Source of the DNA: Sipunculus nudus | Lineage: Eukaryota; Annelida; Sipuncula; Golfingiida; Sipunculidae | DNA length: 64,000 nucleotides | Direction: 5' to 3' | Assembly (NCBI GenBank): GCA_026874595.1 | Contig: JAPPUL010000079.1 | Location: forward strand, 1,295,001-1,359,000 | Part shown: in pieces, positions 47,903-55,977 of the stretch | How positions within the stretch are numbered: position 1 is the first letter of the stretch | Layout of the letters: the number at the start of each line of letters is the position of its first letter | The notes under the pieces: generated by a model | The model's database searches: none | Told to the model about the DNA's origin: nothing | What the model saw: the letters and a program-made list of their open reading frames with translations, nothing else | Program-made: the position numbers and the translations under genes

Positions 47903-47938
47903 CTTTTAAGTAACTTAAAAGTAAGAAGAGGCTATACT
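47903..47938 (+). promoter_or_regulatory. Inverted repeat and -10-like element upstream of the 2-oxoacid oxidoreductase genes
   Basis: CTTTTAAG (47903-47910), TAA, CTTAAAAG (47914-47921) is a perfect 8-bp inverted repeat, followed by TATACT (47933-47938), a good -10 hexamer, about 175 nt before the gene at 48114. No clear -35 is seen at 17 nt, and the palindrome covers that place, so it could be an activator or repressor site. The rest of 47726-48113 shows no gene. Confidence 0.4.
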
Positions 47939-48113
47939 ATAGCATAGGATATTAGAAAACAAAATAAAATAAAAAAATACATGTAAAATAGCAAGTAATC
48001 TAAGAGTAAGACAAGAGGGGGCTCTGAGAAATTTTGAAAAAAATCTTATGAAAAAGATGCTTGTAAAAAGTGCAGGTTTATAAAACAAGTTTATAAAATT
48101 GGAGGGATACTAA

Positions 48114-50240
48114 ATGTCTCAAAAGAACGGAAAACGTCAAGGTATAGTAACGAAGGCTAAGAATGGTAAGGAGCTAAAAGTAAAGAAAGAGACTGTAAGG
48201 AAAGTAGAAAAGAAGGAAGCAGTAGGAGGAGGAAGTAAAGCGAAGTATAAAGGGATACCGACGACGGCAGATGGCACAGCAAATGTGGTATGGGTTGAGA
48301 CCCACATAACGCAAGCAGCATGTGCGTATCCGATAACGTCGTCAACAAATATGGGGGTAGGGTATCAAGTAGAGTATGCAAATGGGAAGGAGAATCTGTG
48401 GGGAGAGCGGATAGAATTTATGGAGCTTGAGTCAGAACACAGTTCAGCGAGTGCCTGTGAAGGGTATGCTCTTGCGGGAGGGCGAGTAAGTAATTTCACA
48501 TCGGGACAAGGGCTTGTTTTGATGAAAGAGGTATTATATACGATATCAGGGAAGAGGTTACCGTGTGTATTTCATATAGCAGCCCGGGCGCTAACAAGCC
48601 ATTCATTAAATGTCCATGCAGGACATGATGACATATTAGCGGTGACAGATACAGGTTGGGGGATATTATTTGCAAAAAATGCACAAGAGGCAGGTGATTT
48701 TGCATTAATAGCTAGATTTGTGGCAGAAGAGACCTCAACGCCGTTTTTCAATGTACAAGATGGCTTTTTAACAAGTCATGCAATAGAGAGTGTAAACTTA
48801 CGAGAACCGGAGATGATGAAGGAGTATGTTGGAGCGCCTGAGGAACGGATAATAAATTTAATGGATGTTTATAATCCTGTTATGACGGGAGTGGTACAGA
48901 ATCAGGATAGTTATATGAAGGGCAAAATAGCGCAGAGGGGGTATTATGAGAAGATACCGGCGGCCTTGGAGCTTGGATTTAAAAGGTTTTATGAATTAAC
49001 CGGAGTGAGGTATGATTTTCTGGAAGAATATAAATTAAAGGATGCAGAATATGCGATAGTGTCGATAGGGTCTTCGATAGAGACGACAATGGCGGCAGTA
49101 GACTATCTTAGAGAGGAGTCGGACTTAAAGGTGGGGGCCTTAAATGTGAGTGTATATCGCCCATTTCCTGGGGCACGGATAGTAGATGCGTTAAAACACC
49201 TTAAGGCATTTGCGGTGATAGAGAAGATGGACAATCCGCTTGCACAGTCAAATCCTTTGACAATGGAGATTAAGTCGGCATTTGCAGAGGCGATGTACGG
49301 GAGTGAAGGGTATGTGCAGATAAAGCGGATTCCGACAATATATTCAGGAGCGGCAGGGCTTGGCAGTCGAGATGTAACGCCACAGGCAATACGTGCAGTG
49401 TATGAACATATGGAGAGTGGGAATACGCAGTTGTACTTTGTACTTGGGATAAAACATGAGTATGCAATAGATACAGGAAACGATGTAGATGTTAGGGGCA
49501 GGGGATTTTTTGCTATGCGAGGACACTCTGTGGGTGGTTATGGATCTGTAACAACAAATAAGGTGATAGCGACGGTGGTAGCGGATCTATTTAATTTTAA
49601 TGTACAAGCATATCCGAAGTATGGCTCTGAGAAGAAGGGGCTACCTACAAATTATTATTTAGCAGTGAGTCCGGATAAGATAAGAACGCATAATGAGCTT
49701 GATCGAGTAAACTTTGTACCCTTAAATGATGCAAATGCCTTTAACTTAGGCAATCCGTTAGTAGGGCTTCAGGACGGGGGGTTATTATTTGTATCGACAC
49801 CTGAGACAGAGGAAGAGAAGATATGGGAGTCGATACCAAGCTATGCAAAGGCGGTAATATATGAAAAGAAGCTTAGGGTGCTTGGTCTTGACACAATAAA
49901 AATAGCCAAAGATTGTTCAAGGAGTCCAGATTTAGTGCAAAGGATGCAGGGGATAGTGTTGCTGGGGGTATTTTTGAAGTCAACGCCCTATGAGAAGGAA
50001 TTTGGGATAACACGAGAGAAAGTATTTGAGGGGGTAGAAAACACTATAAGAAAATATTTTGGTAGAAGAGGGGAGAAAGTGGTAGAGGATAATATGAATG
50101 CGGTAACCCGGGGATATGATGAAGTAATTGAGGTATCTCGGGGACTTATAGAGAAAGACAAGGGGGCAATAGAAGAGGGTAGGAAGCATCCGAAGGCTAA
50201 GATGATATTAAAAGGTGCAAAAGAAGAGATAAAGGGGTAG
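48114..50240 (+). CDS. 2-oxoacid (pyruvate):ferredoxin oxidoreductase, fused alpha-gamma subunit
   Basis: A 708-residue protein. After a Lys-rich ~45-residue N-terminus, the pyrimidine-binding alpha domain follows (about 55-290: AACAYPITSSTNMGVGYQVE, SEHSSASACEGYALAGGRVSNFTSGQG), then the transketolase-C-like domain (ADYAIVS-like IVSIGSSIETTMAAVDYLRE to about 410) and the gamma domain (about 460-620: RGHSVGGYGSVTTNKVIATVVADLFNFNVQAYPKYGSEKKGLP). With the partner gene 165 nt downstream, which carries the ferredoxin and TPP domains, it makes up a complete PFOR-type enzyme that decarboxylates a 2-oxoacid to acyl-CoA and reduces ferredoxin. GGAGGG lies 7 nt before the ATG. Confidence 0.88.
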   Translation: MSQKNGKRQGIVTKAKNGKELKVKKETVRKVEKKEAVGGGSKAKYKGIPTTADGTANVVWVETHITQAACAYPITSSTNMGVGYQVEYANGKENLWGERIEFMELESEHSSASACEGYALAGGRVSNFTSGQGLVLMKEVLYTISGKRLPCVFHIAARALTSHSLNVHAGHDDILAVTDTGWGILFAKNAQEAGDFALIARFVAEETSTPFFNVQDGFLTSHAIESVNLREPEMMKEYVGAPEERIINLMDVYNPVMTGVVQNQDSYMKGKIAQRGYYEKIPAALELGFKRFYELTGVRYDFLEEYKLKDAEYAIVSIGSSIETTMAAVDYLREESDLKVGALNVSVYRPFPGARIVDALKHLKAFAVIEKMDNPLAQSNPLTMEIKSAFAEAMYGSEGYVQIKRIPTIYSGAAGLGSRDVTPQAIRAVYEHMESGNTQLYFVLGIKHEYAIDTGNDVDVRGRGFFAMRGHSVGGYGSVTTNKVIATVVADLFNFNVQAYPKYGSEKKGLPTNYYLAVSPDKIRTHNELDRVNFVPLNDANAFNLGNPLVGLQDGGLLFVSTPETEEEKIWESIPSYAKAVIYEKKLRVLGLDTIKIAKDCSRSPDLVQRMQGIVLLGVFLKSTPYEKEFGITREKVFEGVENTIRKYFGRRGEKVVEDNMNAVTRGYDEVIEVSRGLIEKDKGAIEEGRKHPKAKMILKGAKEEIKG

Positions 50241-50310
50241 GATTTGGAATGAGGGGGTAGCAGAGGGGGTTTAGGAGAGTGAGGGTTTAGGAGCAAAGTG
50301 GGGCAAGTAA

Positions 50311-50342
50311 GGGGGGAGAGAGTTAAGGGGGGAGAGAGTTAA
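50311..50342. repeat. 16-nt exact tandem duplication between the two oxidoreductase genes
   Basis: GGGGGGAGAGAGTTAA at 50311-50326 and 50327-50342. Looser GGGGGTAG-like and GGGTTTAG-like copies of the upstream gene's end occur at 50253-50290 in the same 165-nt spacer. Confidence 0.85.
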
Positions 50343-50405
50343 GAAATATAGAAGACAAAAAACAAGAATAAAGAATAATAAAGAATAATAAGGGAGAGAA
50401 GATAT

Positions 50406-51986
50406 ATGTCAAAGATAAGGTCAAAAAACAAACCGATATCAAAGGAAATATATGATAAGGAAGATTTTAACAAACGAGTAATAGGAGCGTATAACGCAGG
50501 GGTAGCGGAGGAGTTGCTTGAGGCGGATATGGGAGTTGCAAGGAGCATAGTGCCGCCGTCAACGGGAGCCTATAGAGACTTTAGTTATATAGCTCCAGAC
50601 ATACCGGAGTTTTATGCAGATAAATGTGTGGGATGCATGGAGTGCGTGGTAGAGTGTCCGGACACAGCGATATTGGGTAAAGTAGTGCCGAAGGGGAAGA
50701 TGGAAAAGACATTATCCAAAGCGCCTAAAGAACATAAAGCTTTTATAGGCAAGCATTTTTGCGAGGCAACTAAGTTTTATAAGAATCCGGAGCGCAAAGG
50801 GATAGAGGGAGGACATTTTGGGATATTCATAGATCCGACAAAATGCAAAGGATGCGGTGAATGCGTTGAGGCGTGCGGAAGTAATGAGGCACTTAAGATG
50901 ATAGTGAAGGAAGACAAAGGGAATATGAAATCTTACAAGGCGGCGTGGGCTTTTTATGAAGGGATGGAAGACACCCCGAAGGAATATATAAGCGAGAAGG
51001 CGCTTGCCGATATAATGCTTGCGGAGAAGACGCTACTGTATGTAGGTGGGGCGGGATCTTGTATGGGTTGTGGCGAGGCAACGGCTTTAAGGATGTTTTT
51101 AGCGGCGACGGCATTTGTGTATGGGGATAATAGTATAGGCTTGGTGGCAGCAACAGGGTGCAATACAGTATACGGGTCAACTTATCCTTATAATCCTTTT
51201 GCAGTACCGTGGTCGAATTCATTATTTGAGAATGTGCCAACTTATGCAATGGGAGTACGTTCTAGGTGGGATTCTATGGGCTGGCAAGACAAGAAGTTGT
51301 GGTGTATAGGAGGGGATGGGGCGATGTTGGACATAGGGTTTCAGGCGTTGTCGAGGATGCTATCAAGCGGTATGAATATAAACGTGTTGGTACTAGACAC
51401 CCAAGTATATTCTAATACGGGCGGGCAAACGTCAACAGCAAGTTTTGTAGGACAAGAAGCAAAGATGTCGTATCACGGCAAGGCGGTACCTGGGAAGATA
51501 GAGAAGCGAAAAGAGATAGTAAATCTAGCAATGATGCATCCTGATGTGTACGTAGCGCAAACGACACCGGCCCATATAAATCATTTTTATAAATGCATAA
51601 TGGCAGCAAATGAATATGAGGGGCCGTCGTTGGTGAATGTGTATAGTGTATGCCAGCCGGAGCACGGGGTAGCAGATGATATGGCAAGGAAGCAGGCAAA
51701 GCTTGCAGCAGACACTAGGGCGTTTCCGTTGATGGAGTATGATCCACGGAGAGGAGAAAGGATAAGCGAGAGAATGAACTTAAAAGGCAATCCGGCGAAA
51801 GAGAAGGATTGGTATACGTTGCCAAAGACGAATGAGACATTAGATTTCATATCGTTTGCGCGTTCTGAGGGGCGGTTTTCAAAACACTTTGATAAAGAAG
51901 GCAATCCATCAGACACGATAAAGGAAGCGAATCGGGAAAGGCTTCAAAACTGGCATCATTTACAGGAGCTTGCGGGGATATTGTAA
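50406..51986 (+). CDS. 2-oxoacid (pyruvate):ferredoxin oxidoreductase, fused delta-beta subunit
   Basis: A 526-residue protein. Two [4Fe-4S] motifs, CVGCMECVVEC (about 76-86) and CKGCGECVEAC (about 155-165), form the ferredoxin domain. The TPP domain follows: GAGSCMGCGEATALR with cluster cysteines, GCNTVYGSTYPYNPFAVPWSNSLFE, and the TPP/Mg motif GGDGAMLDIGFQALSRMLSSGMNINVLVLDTQVYSNTGGQ. The YSNTGGQ sequence is classic for pyruvate-type enzymes. It pairs with the alpha-gamma protein upstream. Confidence 0.9.
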   Translation: MSKIRSKNKPISKEIYDKEDFNKRVIGAYNAGVAEELLEADMGVARSIVPPSTGAYRDFSYIAPDIPEFYADKCVGCMECVVECPDTAILGKVVPKGKMEKTLSKAPKEHKAFIGKHFCEATKFYKNPERKGIEGGHFGIFIDPTKCKGCGECVEACGSNEALKMIVKEDKGNMKSYKAAWAFYEGMEDTPKEYISEKALADIMLAEKTLLYVGGAGSCMGCGEATALRMFLAATAFVYGDNSIGLVAATGCNTVYGSTYPYNPFAVPWSNSLFENVPTYAMGVRSRWDSMGWQDKKLWCIGGDGAMLDIGFQALSRMLSSGMNINVLVLDTQVYSNTGGQTSTASFVGQEAKMSYHGKAVPGKIEKRKEIVNLAMMHPDVYVAQTTPAHINHFYKCIMAANEYEGPSLVNVYSVCQPEHGVADDMARKQAKLAADTRAFPLMEYDPRRGERISERMNLKGNPAKEKDWYTLPKTNETLDFISFARSEGRFSKHFDKEGNPSDTIKEANRERLQNWHHLQELAGIL

Positions 51987-52099
51987 AGTAAAAAACGAAT
52001 CTTTAAAGGATGCTTTTGGGCAGGCTATTTAGTAAATGCAAGGATTGTGGTTGAGGGGCATAAAGCGGAGTATACAAAGTATTATGGGGAAGTGAAGTT

Positions 52100-53461
52100 T
52101 TGAGTATAAGGCTTTCATTTTATAGTGCAGGACGTTATCTTAAAACGAAGAAAGGGAATGTATTTGTATCTAAGCTATTATTAATCACGATGTTAACGGT
52201 AACGCTTTCAGTGATGTTGCCAATAATAGTACTTTCGGTGATAAACGGTTTTCATGAGAGCGTCGGAGAGAAGGTATTATCGTTTAACTATCATGTAAAA
52301 CTAGAAGATAGAGAAAATCAGTTTAAAGGCTATAAAGAGCTAATAAAGGAGCTTGAGAGCGATGTAAGGGTAAAGCTTGCAGCCCCCTTTTTTGAGAGTG
52401 AAGGTTTTGTAAAAAGCGAATATGAGGATTCAATATACTTTGTAACGATAAAGGCAATAAACAATAAAGAGATAGAGCGAAATGAGCTTTTTAAAAAACA
52501 CTTTGTGATGGAGGAGAAAGAAAGATTCATAATATCGGAAGAAGGAACGCTTGAAGTTGGAAAGGATAAAAAGCAGCTAGCATTTCGACTTGAGGCGGTG
52601 GATGAAATAATAATAGGAGGCGTACTAGGTAATGTACTTGGAGTATTTGCAGGAGATAATATAAGTCTATTCTTACCGAGTGGCGATATAGATTTTGATA
52701 GAAACAGTAAGATAAAGAAGTTCAAGCTAAAGGGTTTTTACTCAGCAGGCTACGGACGTTTTGATAAAAGCATAGTATTTATAAACTTCAAAGCCCTTAA
52801 AGAAGTATTTTCGTTTGAACTACTGCCAAGCAGGATAGGCCTTTTATTAAAAGAAGAAAAAGATATAAAAGATTACGTAAAAGAGCTTAAATTGCGTTAT
52901 CCGAGTTTATATATAAGTTCGACGTTAGAGCAAGGGATATTCCAAGATTTCAAAAGAGAAAAAAGGCTAATGCTAATCATATTGTTTTTATTGCTATCCT
53001 CTTCGTTTGTAACAATGTATGTATCGATACGTGTGATAGTAATAGATAAGCGACAAGAGATAGGAATATTAAAGACCCTAGGTTTTGTAAGCAAGCGTAT
53101 CGAACAGATATTTTTATTAAAAGGTTACGTAATAAGTTTTTTTGGAGTTGTGGTGGGAGTAGGACTTGGAATATTATTGACAATATCGCTAACAGAGATC
53201 ATACTATTTGTAGAAGCTACGGTAAACTTTGTAAAGACAACATTTTATGAGTATATAGGTAATGGACTTGGGCTTGGCTATCCTTATCCATTTTATATAA
53301 TGGATCCAACTGTCTTTTATTTAGAAAGTTTTCCGAAGAAGATAGAATATAAAGATATATTGATAATATCCTCAGGAGCGATACTACTTGGGATAGTAGC
53401 GTCATATTTCCCAGCGCGCAAAGCAGTTCGCCAGAAAGTATCAGAGGCTCTAACTCGCTAA
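52100..53461 (+). CDS. ABC transporter permease, LolC/LolE-type (FtsX domain)
   Basis: A 453-residue protein with one N-terminal membrane helix (about 25-50, LLLITMLTVTLSVMLPIIVLSVINGF), a ~230-residue periplasmic domain, and three C-terminal helices in the FtsX/MacB arrangement (IILFLLLSSSFVTMYVSIRVIVIDKRQEIGILKTLGF with the coupling-helix motif, FFGVVVGVGLGILLTI, SSGAILLGIVASYFPARKAVR). LolCDE extracts lipoproteins from the inner membrane. No ATPase gene (LolD) is adjacent, so a remote partner is needed. TTG start at 52100. Confidence 0.85.
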   Translation: MSIRLSFYSAGRYLKTKKGNVFVSKLLLITMLTVTLSVMLPIIVLSVINGFHESVGEKVLSFNYHVKLEDRENQFKGYKELIKELESDVRVKLAAPFFESEGFVKSEYEDSIYFVTIKAINNKEIERNELFKKHFVMEEKERFIISEEGTLEVGKDKKQLAFRLEAVDEIIIGGVLGNVLGVFAGDNISLFLPSGDIDFDRNSKIKKFKLKGFYSAGYGRFDKSIVFINFKALKEVFSFELLPSRIGLLLKEEKDIKDYVKELKLRYPSLYISSTLEQGIFQDFKREKRLMLIILFLLLSSSFVTMYVSIRVIVIDKRQEIGILKTLGFVSKRIEQIFLLKGYVISFFGVVVGVGLGILLTISLTEIILFVEATVNFVKTTFYEYIGNGLGLGYPYPFYIMDPTVFYLESFPKKIEYKDILIISSGAILLGIVASYFPARKAVRQKVSEALTR

Positions 53462-53678
53462 CTGATTCTATTTTATGTGCGAACTAATCTTAAAGAGTTA
53501 AGGTGCAACGAGGAGTGAAGGAAGTCAAGGTATATTTATTAGTAATAACAAAGCCAAAAAAACTAAGTAAAAACTAAGTAAAGCAAAAAGAGGATTAAAT
53601 AAGAAATAAGTATAAGAAATAAGTATAACTAGTTTAGATAAAAAAATATATATATCTTAAAAGAAAGGCAAGGTCAGA

Positions 53679-54194
53679 ATGGGATTACAATTACATTTGC
53701 TATTAAATCATTTTCCGGTGGTAGGGATATTATTATCGGTTTTCATGCTACTGTACGTAGGTTTTAAGAAAGGTGGGGATAGTAAGGTGGCAGATGGCAA
53801 GGTGGCAGATGGCAAGGTGGCAGGCGGGAAAGGGGGAGTAAAGCAAACGGCGATGTTATTGTTGTTAATATCTTGTATAACGACGATACCAGTATACGTT
53901 ACAGGGGGCAAAGCAGAAAAGGCGCTATTGGAAGGGAGGGGAGACAAGCGAATAAGTGAGGGGGTAAGATATGAGCGAATAGAGGAGCATAAGGAGCTTG
54001 CGACGATAGGCTATATATCGAGTTTGGGTTTGGGTTTACTAAGCTTGCTGGTGCTAATAAAGTATAGAGATTTAAGTAAAGGAGAGATACCAGATTTGAT
54101 AATACGAGTAGTGATATTATTGTCTTTGCTGGTATCGGTTTTAATCTACTATATAGGCTATATGGGGCTAACGATAAAGCATGAGATACTCTAA
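53679..54194 (+). CDS. Four-helix membrane protein, DUF2231-like (first of a pair)
   Basis: A 171-residue protein with four membrane helices (about 5-26, 55-77, 108-130, 142-165). The first begins with HLLLNHFPVVG, and a second conserved histidine sits in IEEHKELA before helix 3. The same two elements recur in the next gene (HILFNHLPVVG and LLERHKTFG), so the two are paralogues. The pattern is like small DUF2231-type membrane proteins; paired membrane histidines could bind heme or metal, which is inference. A KVADG repeat sits in the loop after helix 1. Confidence 0.65.
   Translation: MGLQLHLLLNHFPVVGILLSVFMLLYVGFKKGGDSKVADGKVADGKVAGGKGGVKQTAMLLLLISCITTIPVYVTGGKAEKALLEGRGDKRISEGVRYERIEEHKELATIGYISSLGLGLLSLLVLIKYRDLSKGEIPDLIIRVVILLSLLVSVLIYYIGYMGLTIKHEIL
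53784..53828. repeat. 15-nt in-frame tandem repeat (KVADG units)
   Basis: Two exact copies of AAGGTGGCAGATGGC (53784-53798, 53799-53813) and one variant (53814-53828) in the first membrane-protein gene, giving KVADG, KVADG, KVAGG. Confidence 0.9.
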
Positions 54195-54331
54195 GTTAAA
54201 GTTGGTTTTAAAGGAGCTAAAAGAGCTATCTAAAAGGAGCTAAAAGATTAAAGAGATTAAAGAGATTAAAGAGATTATAGAAGAGCGGGATAAGATAATT
54301 TAAAAAAAATAAGCTAAAGAGGTAAAGATAA

Positions 54332-54859
54332 ATATTAGGAACAAAGGTCCATATACTATTTAATCATCTTCCGGTAGTGGGGATGTATATCGTGATGATA
54401 TTGTTATTATATATAGTGCTATTAAGAGGAGGGGAGGAAGAAGAGAAGCGTTTTGGTGTGCTACTGTTTTTCTTGGTGTCGCTAAGCGGGAGCATAGCCT
54501 ATATAAGCGGATTATATGCGGGGGAAGCAAGGCTTTTAAAAGTAGAAGGGCATGAGATATTACTATTAGAACGACATAAGACATTTGGCATAATAGTTTA
54601 TATACTAAGTCTTATTTACACGACATACGGAGGCTATATACTATATATAAGTCGGGGAGGAGGTATTATTAAAAATAGAGTGATGATGGTGTTATTGTTC
54701 TTATCGGTTGTAGGGAGTATACTGATGGGGATAATGGGGAAGCTGGGCGGGATTTTGGTACATACGGAGCTTCGAGAAGATAAAGTATTTGATCCATTTG
54801 GAGGCCGCATATTTTCTAAGGAAGGGAAAGTTCCAGCTGGTAATAAAGAGAAGAGGTAA
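54332..54859 (+). CDS. Four-helix membrane protein, paralogue of the preceding one, probable AUA start
   Basis: About 175 residues and four membrane helices. The first standard start codon in frame is GTG at 54377, but the codons upstream of it encode HILFNHLPVVG, the same motif that opens the preceding paralogue (HLLLNHFPVVG). The frame is open back to a TAA at 54329-54331, and the codons between contain no ATG, GTG or TTG. An AAAGAGG (54316-54322) sits 9 nt before an ATA at 54332, and alignment to the paralogue puts the start at that codon or the next (TTA). So an AUA start is proposed. A conserved LLERHK histidine is also shared. Function unknown; it lies between a LolC/E-like gene and the gene for heme A synthase. 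Confidence 0.65.
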   Translation: MLGTKVHILFNHLPVVGMYIVMILLLYIVLLRGGEEEEKRFGVLLFFLVSLSGSIAYISGLYAGEARLLKVEGHEILLLERHKTFGIIVYILSLIYTTYGGYILYISRGGGIIKNRVMMVLLFLSVVGSILMGIMGKLGGILVHTELREDKVFDPFGGRIFSKEGKVPAGNKEKR

Positions 54860-55090
54860 TAAGGCTCACAAGTGGGGGCACAAGGGGGGGGCACATAAAG
54901 GAGTGTATAAGGGGAGAATAAAGGAGCTTTAAAATAATATCTTGCTATAGGAAAGAGTATATATTATCATTATGAGACTGATTAAATGTATTTGAATCTA
55001 GAGAGAGAATCTATGTAGGAAGGAAGAGATAGGAAGTTAATAAAAAAGAGCTAATAAATTAAGATAATAAATTAAGAGGATAGAAATAAG

Positions 55091-55285
55091 ATGTCAAACA
55101 GAAAGAACTACATATTAAAACTACAAAAGCAAGAGCGACTTAGGAAGAAGCGGCTTGCTAAGAAGCTAAAGCGAGAAAAGAAGCTGTTTGGTCGTAGAAA
55201 GGAGTTGCTAACGAAAGGGGGTCTTTCTGGAGAGGGGACAGATATAGGTTCACGAGCAGCTCAACTTAGAGGGACAAATCGTTAA
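55091..55285 (+). CDS. Small very basic protein of unknown function
   Basis: A 64-residue protein with about 40% Lys/Arg in the first 45 residues (LKLQKQERLRKKRLAKKLKREKKLF), one predicted helix and a Gly-rich tail. An AGAGGA lies 10 nt before the ATG, and it is 21 nt ahead of tmk, so it is probably real and co-transcribed. It could be an RNA-binding or ribosome-associated peptide; this is inference. The 231 nt before it (54860-55090) contain a G-rich stretch and no other gene. Confidence 0.6.
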   Translation: MSNRKNYILKLQKQERLRKKRLAKKLKREKKLFGRRKELLTKGGLSGEGTDIGSRAAQLRGTNR

Positions 55286-55306
55286 GTAAAGGAGGAGAGG
55301 AAGGTT

Positions 55307-55924
55307 TTGAGGAGAAAGCAAGGTCATTTAATAGTACTAGAAGGGCTTGACGGTTCAGGAAAGAGCAGCCAGTGTAAGCTTCTAAGGGAATATTTAGAAA
55401 GCCGAGACTATCCGAGTATATTCTTGAAGGAGCCGAGTAAAGAGAGTGAATATGGCAAACGGCTTAGTTATTGTATAAGAGAGGGGATAGAGCTTTCAGT
55501 AGAAGAGGAGTATGATTTATTTATTAAAGATCGCAGATGGGATGTAAATGAAAATATAAAACCTGGTCTATTAGCAGGTAAGATAGTGGTATTGGACAGA
55601 TATTATTATTCAACGATAGCCTATCAAGGGGCAAAAGGGCTTTCAAAAGAGCGGATAGAAAAAGAGAATGGAGGTTTTCCAAAGCCAGATATATTATTTT
55701 ACTTAGATGTATCGCTAGAAGAATGTATAAGACGGATAGAAGGCAGGTCAAGACGCCGAACATATTTTGAAGATAAAGAATACTTAAAGAAGGTACAAAA
55801 GATATTTGACGGCATGAGCTATGAGTATATGCATAAAATAGACGGAACTATGAGTAAGAAGGAAGTATTCATCGAGCTTGTGGAGGGATTAGAGGAGAGG
55901 GTGCTTGCATTCTACGAAATTTAA
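55307..55924 (+). CDS. tmk: Thymidylate kinase
   Basis: A 205-residue P-loop kinase: VLEGLDGSGKSS (about 10-21) is the Walker A region, LDRYYYSTIAYQGA (about 96-109) is the DRY/H motif and dTMP-binding region, and EGRSRRRTYFED is the lid. It phosphorylates dTMP to dTDP. The start is TTG 55307 behind GGAGGAGAGGAAGG. Its stop is in an 11-nt tandem repeat. The first residues carry no extension. Confidence 0.9.
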   Translation: MRRKQGHLIVLEGLDGSGKSSQCKLLREYLESRDYPSIFLKEPSKESEYGKRLSYCIREGIELSVEEEYDLFIKDRRWDVNENIKPGLLAGKIVVLDRYYYSTIAYQGAKGLSKERIEKENGGFPKPDILFYLDVSLEECIRRIEGRSRRRTYFEDKEYLKKVQKIFDGMSYEYMHKIDGTMSKKEVFIELVEGLEERVLAFYEI

Positions 55925-55954
55925 AATAAGCTTAAAATAAGCTTAAAATAAAGC
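55921..55954. repeat. 11-nt tandem repeat spanning the tmk stop codon
   Basis: TTAAAATAAGC at 55921-55931 and 55932-55942, then a variant at 55943-55954. The first copy holds the TAA stop (55922-55924). Confidence 0.92.
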
Positions 55955-55977
55955 AATAAGGCACAAGAGAGTTTAAA

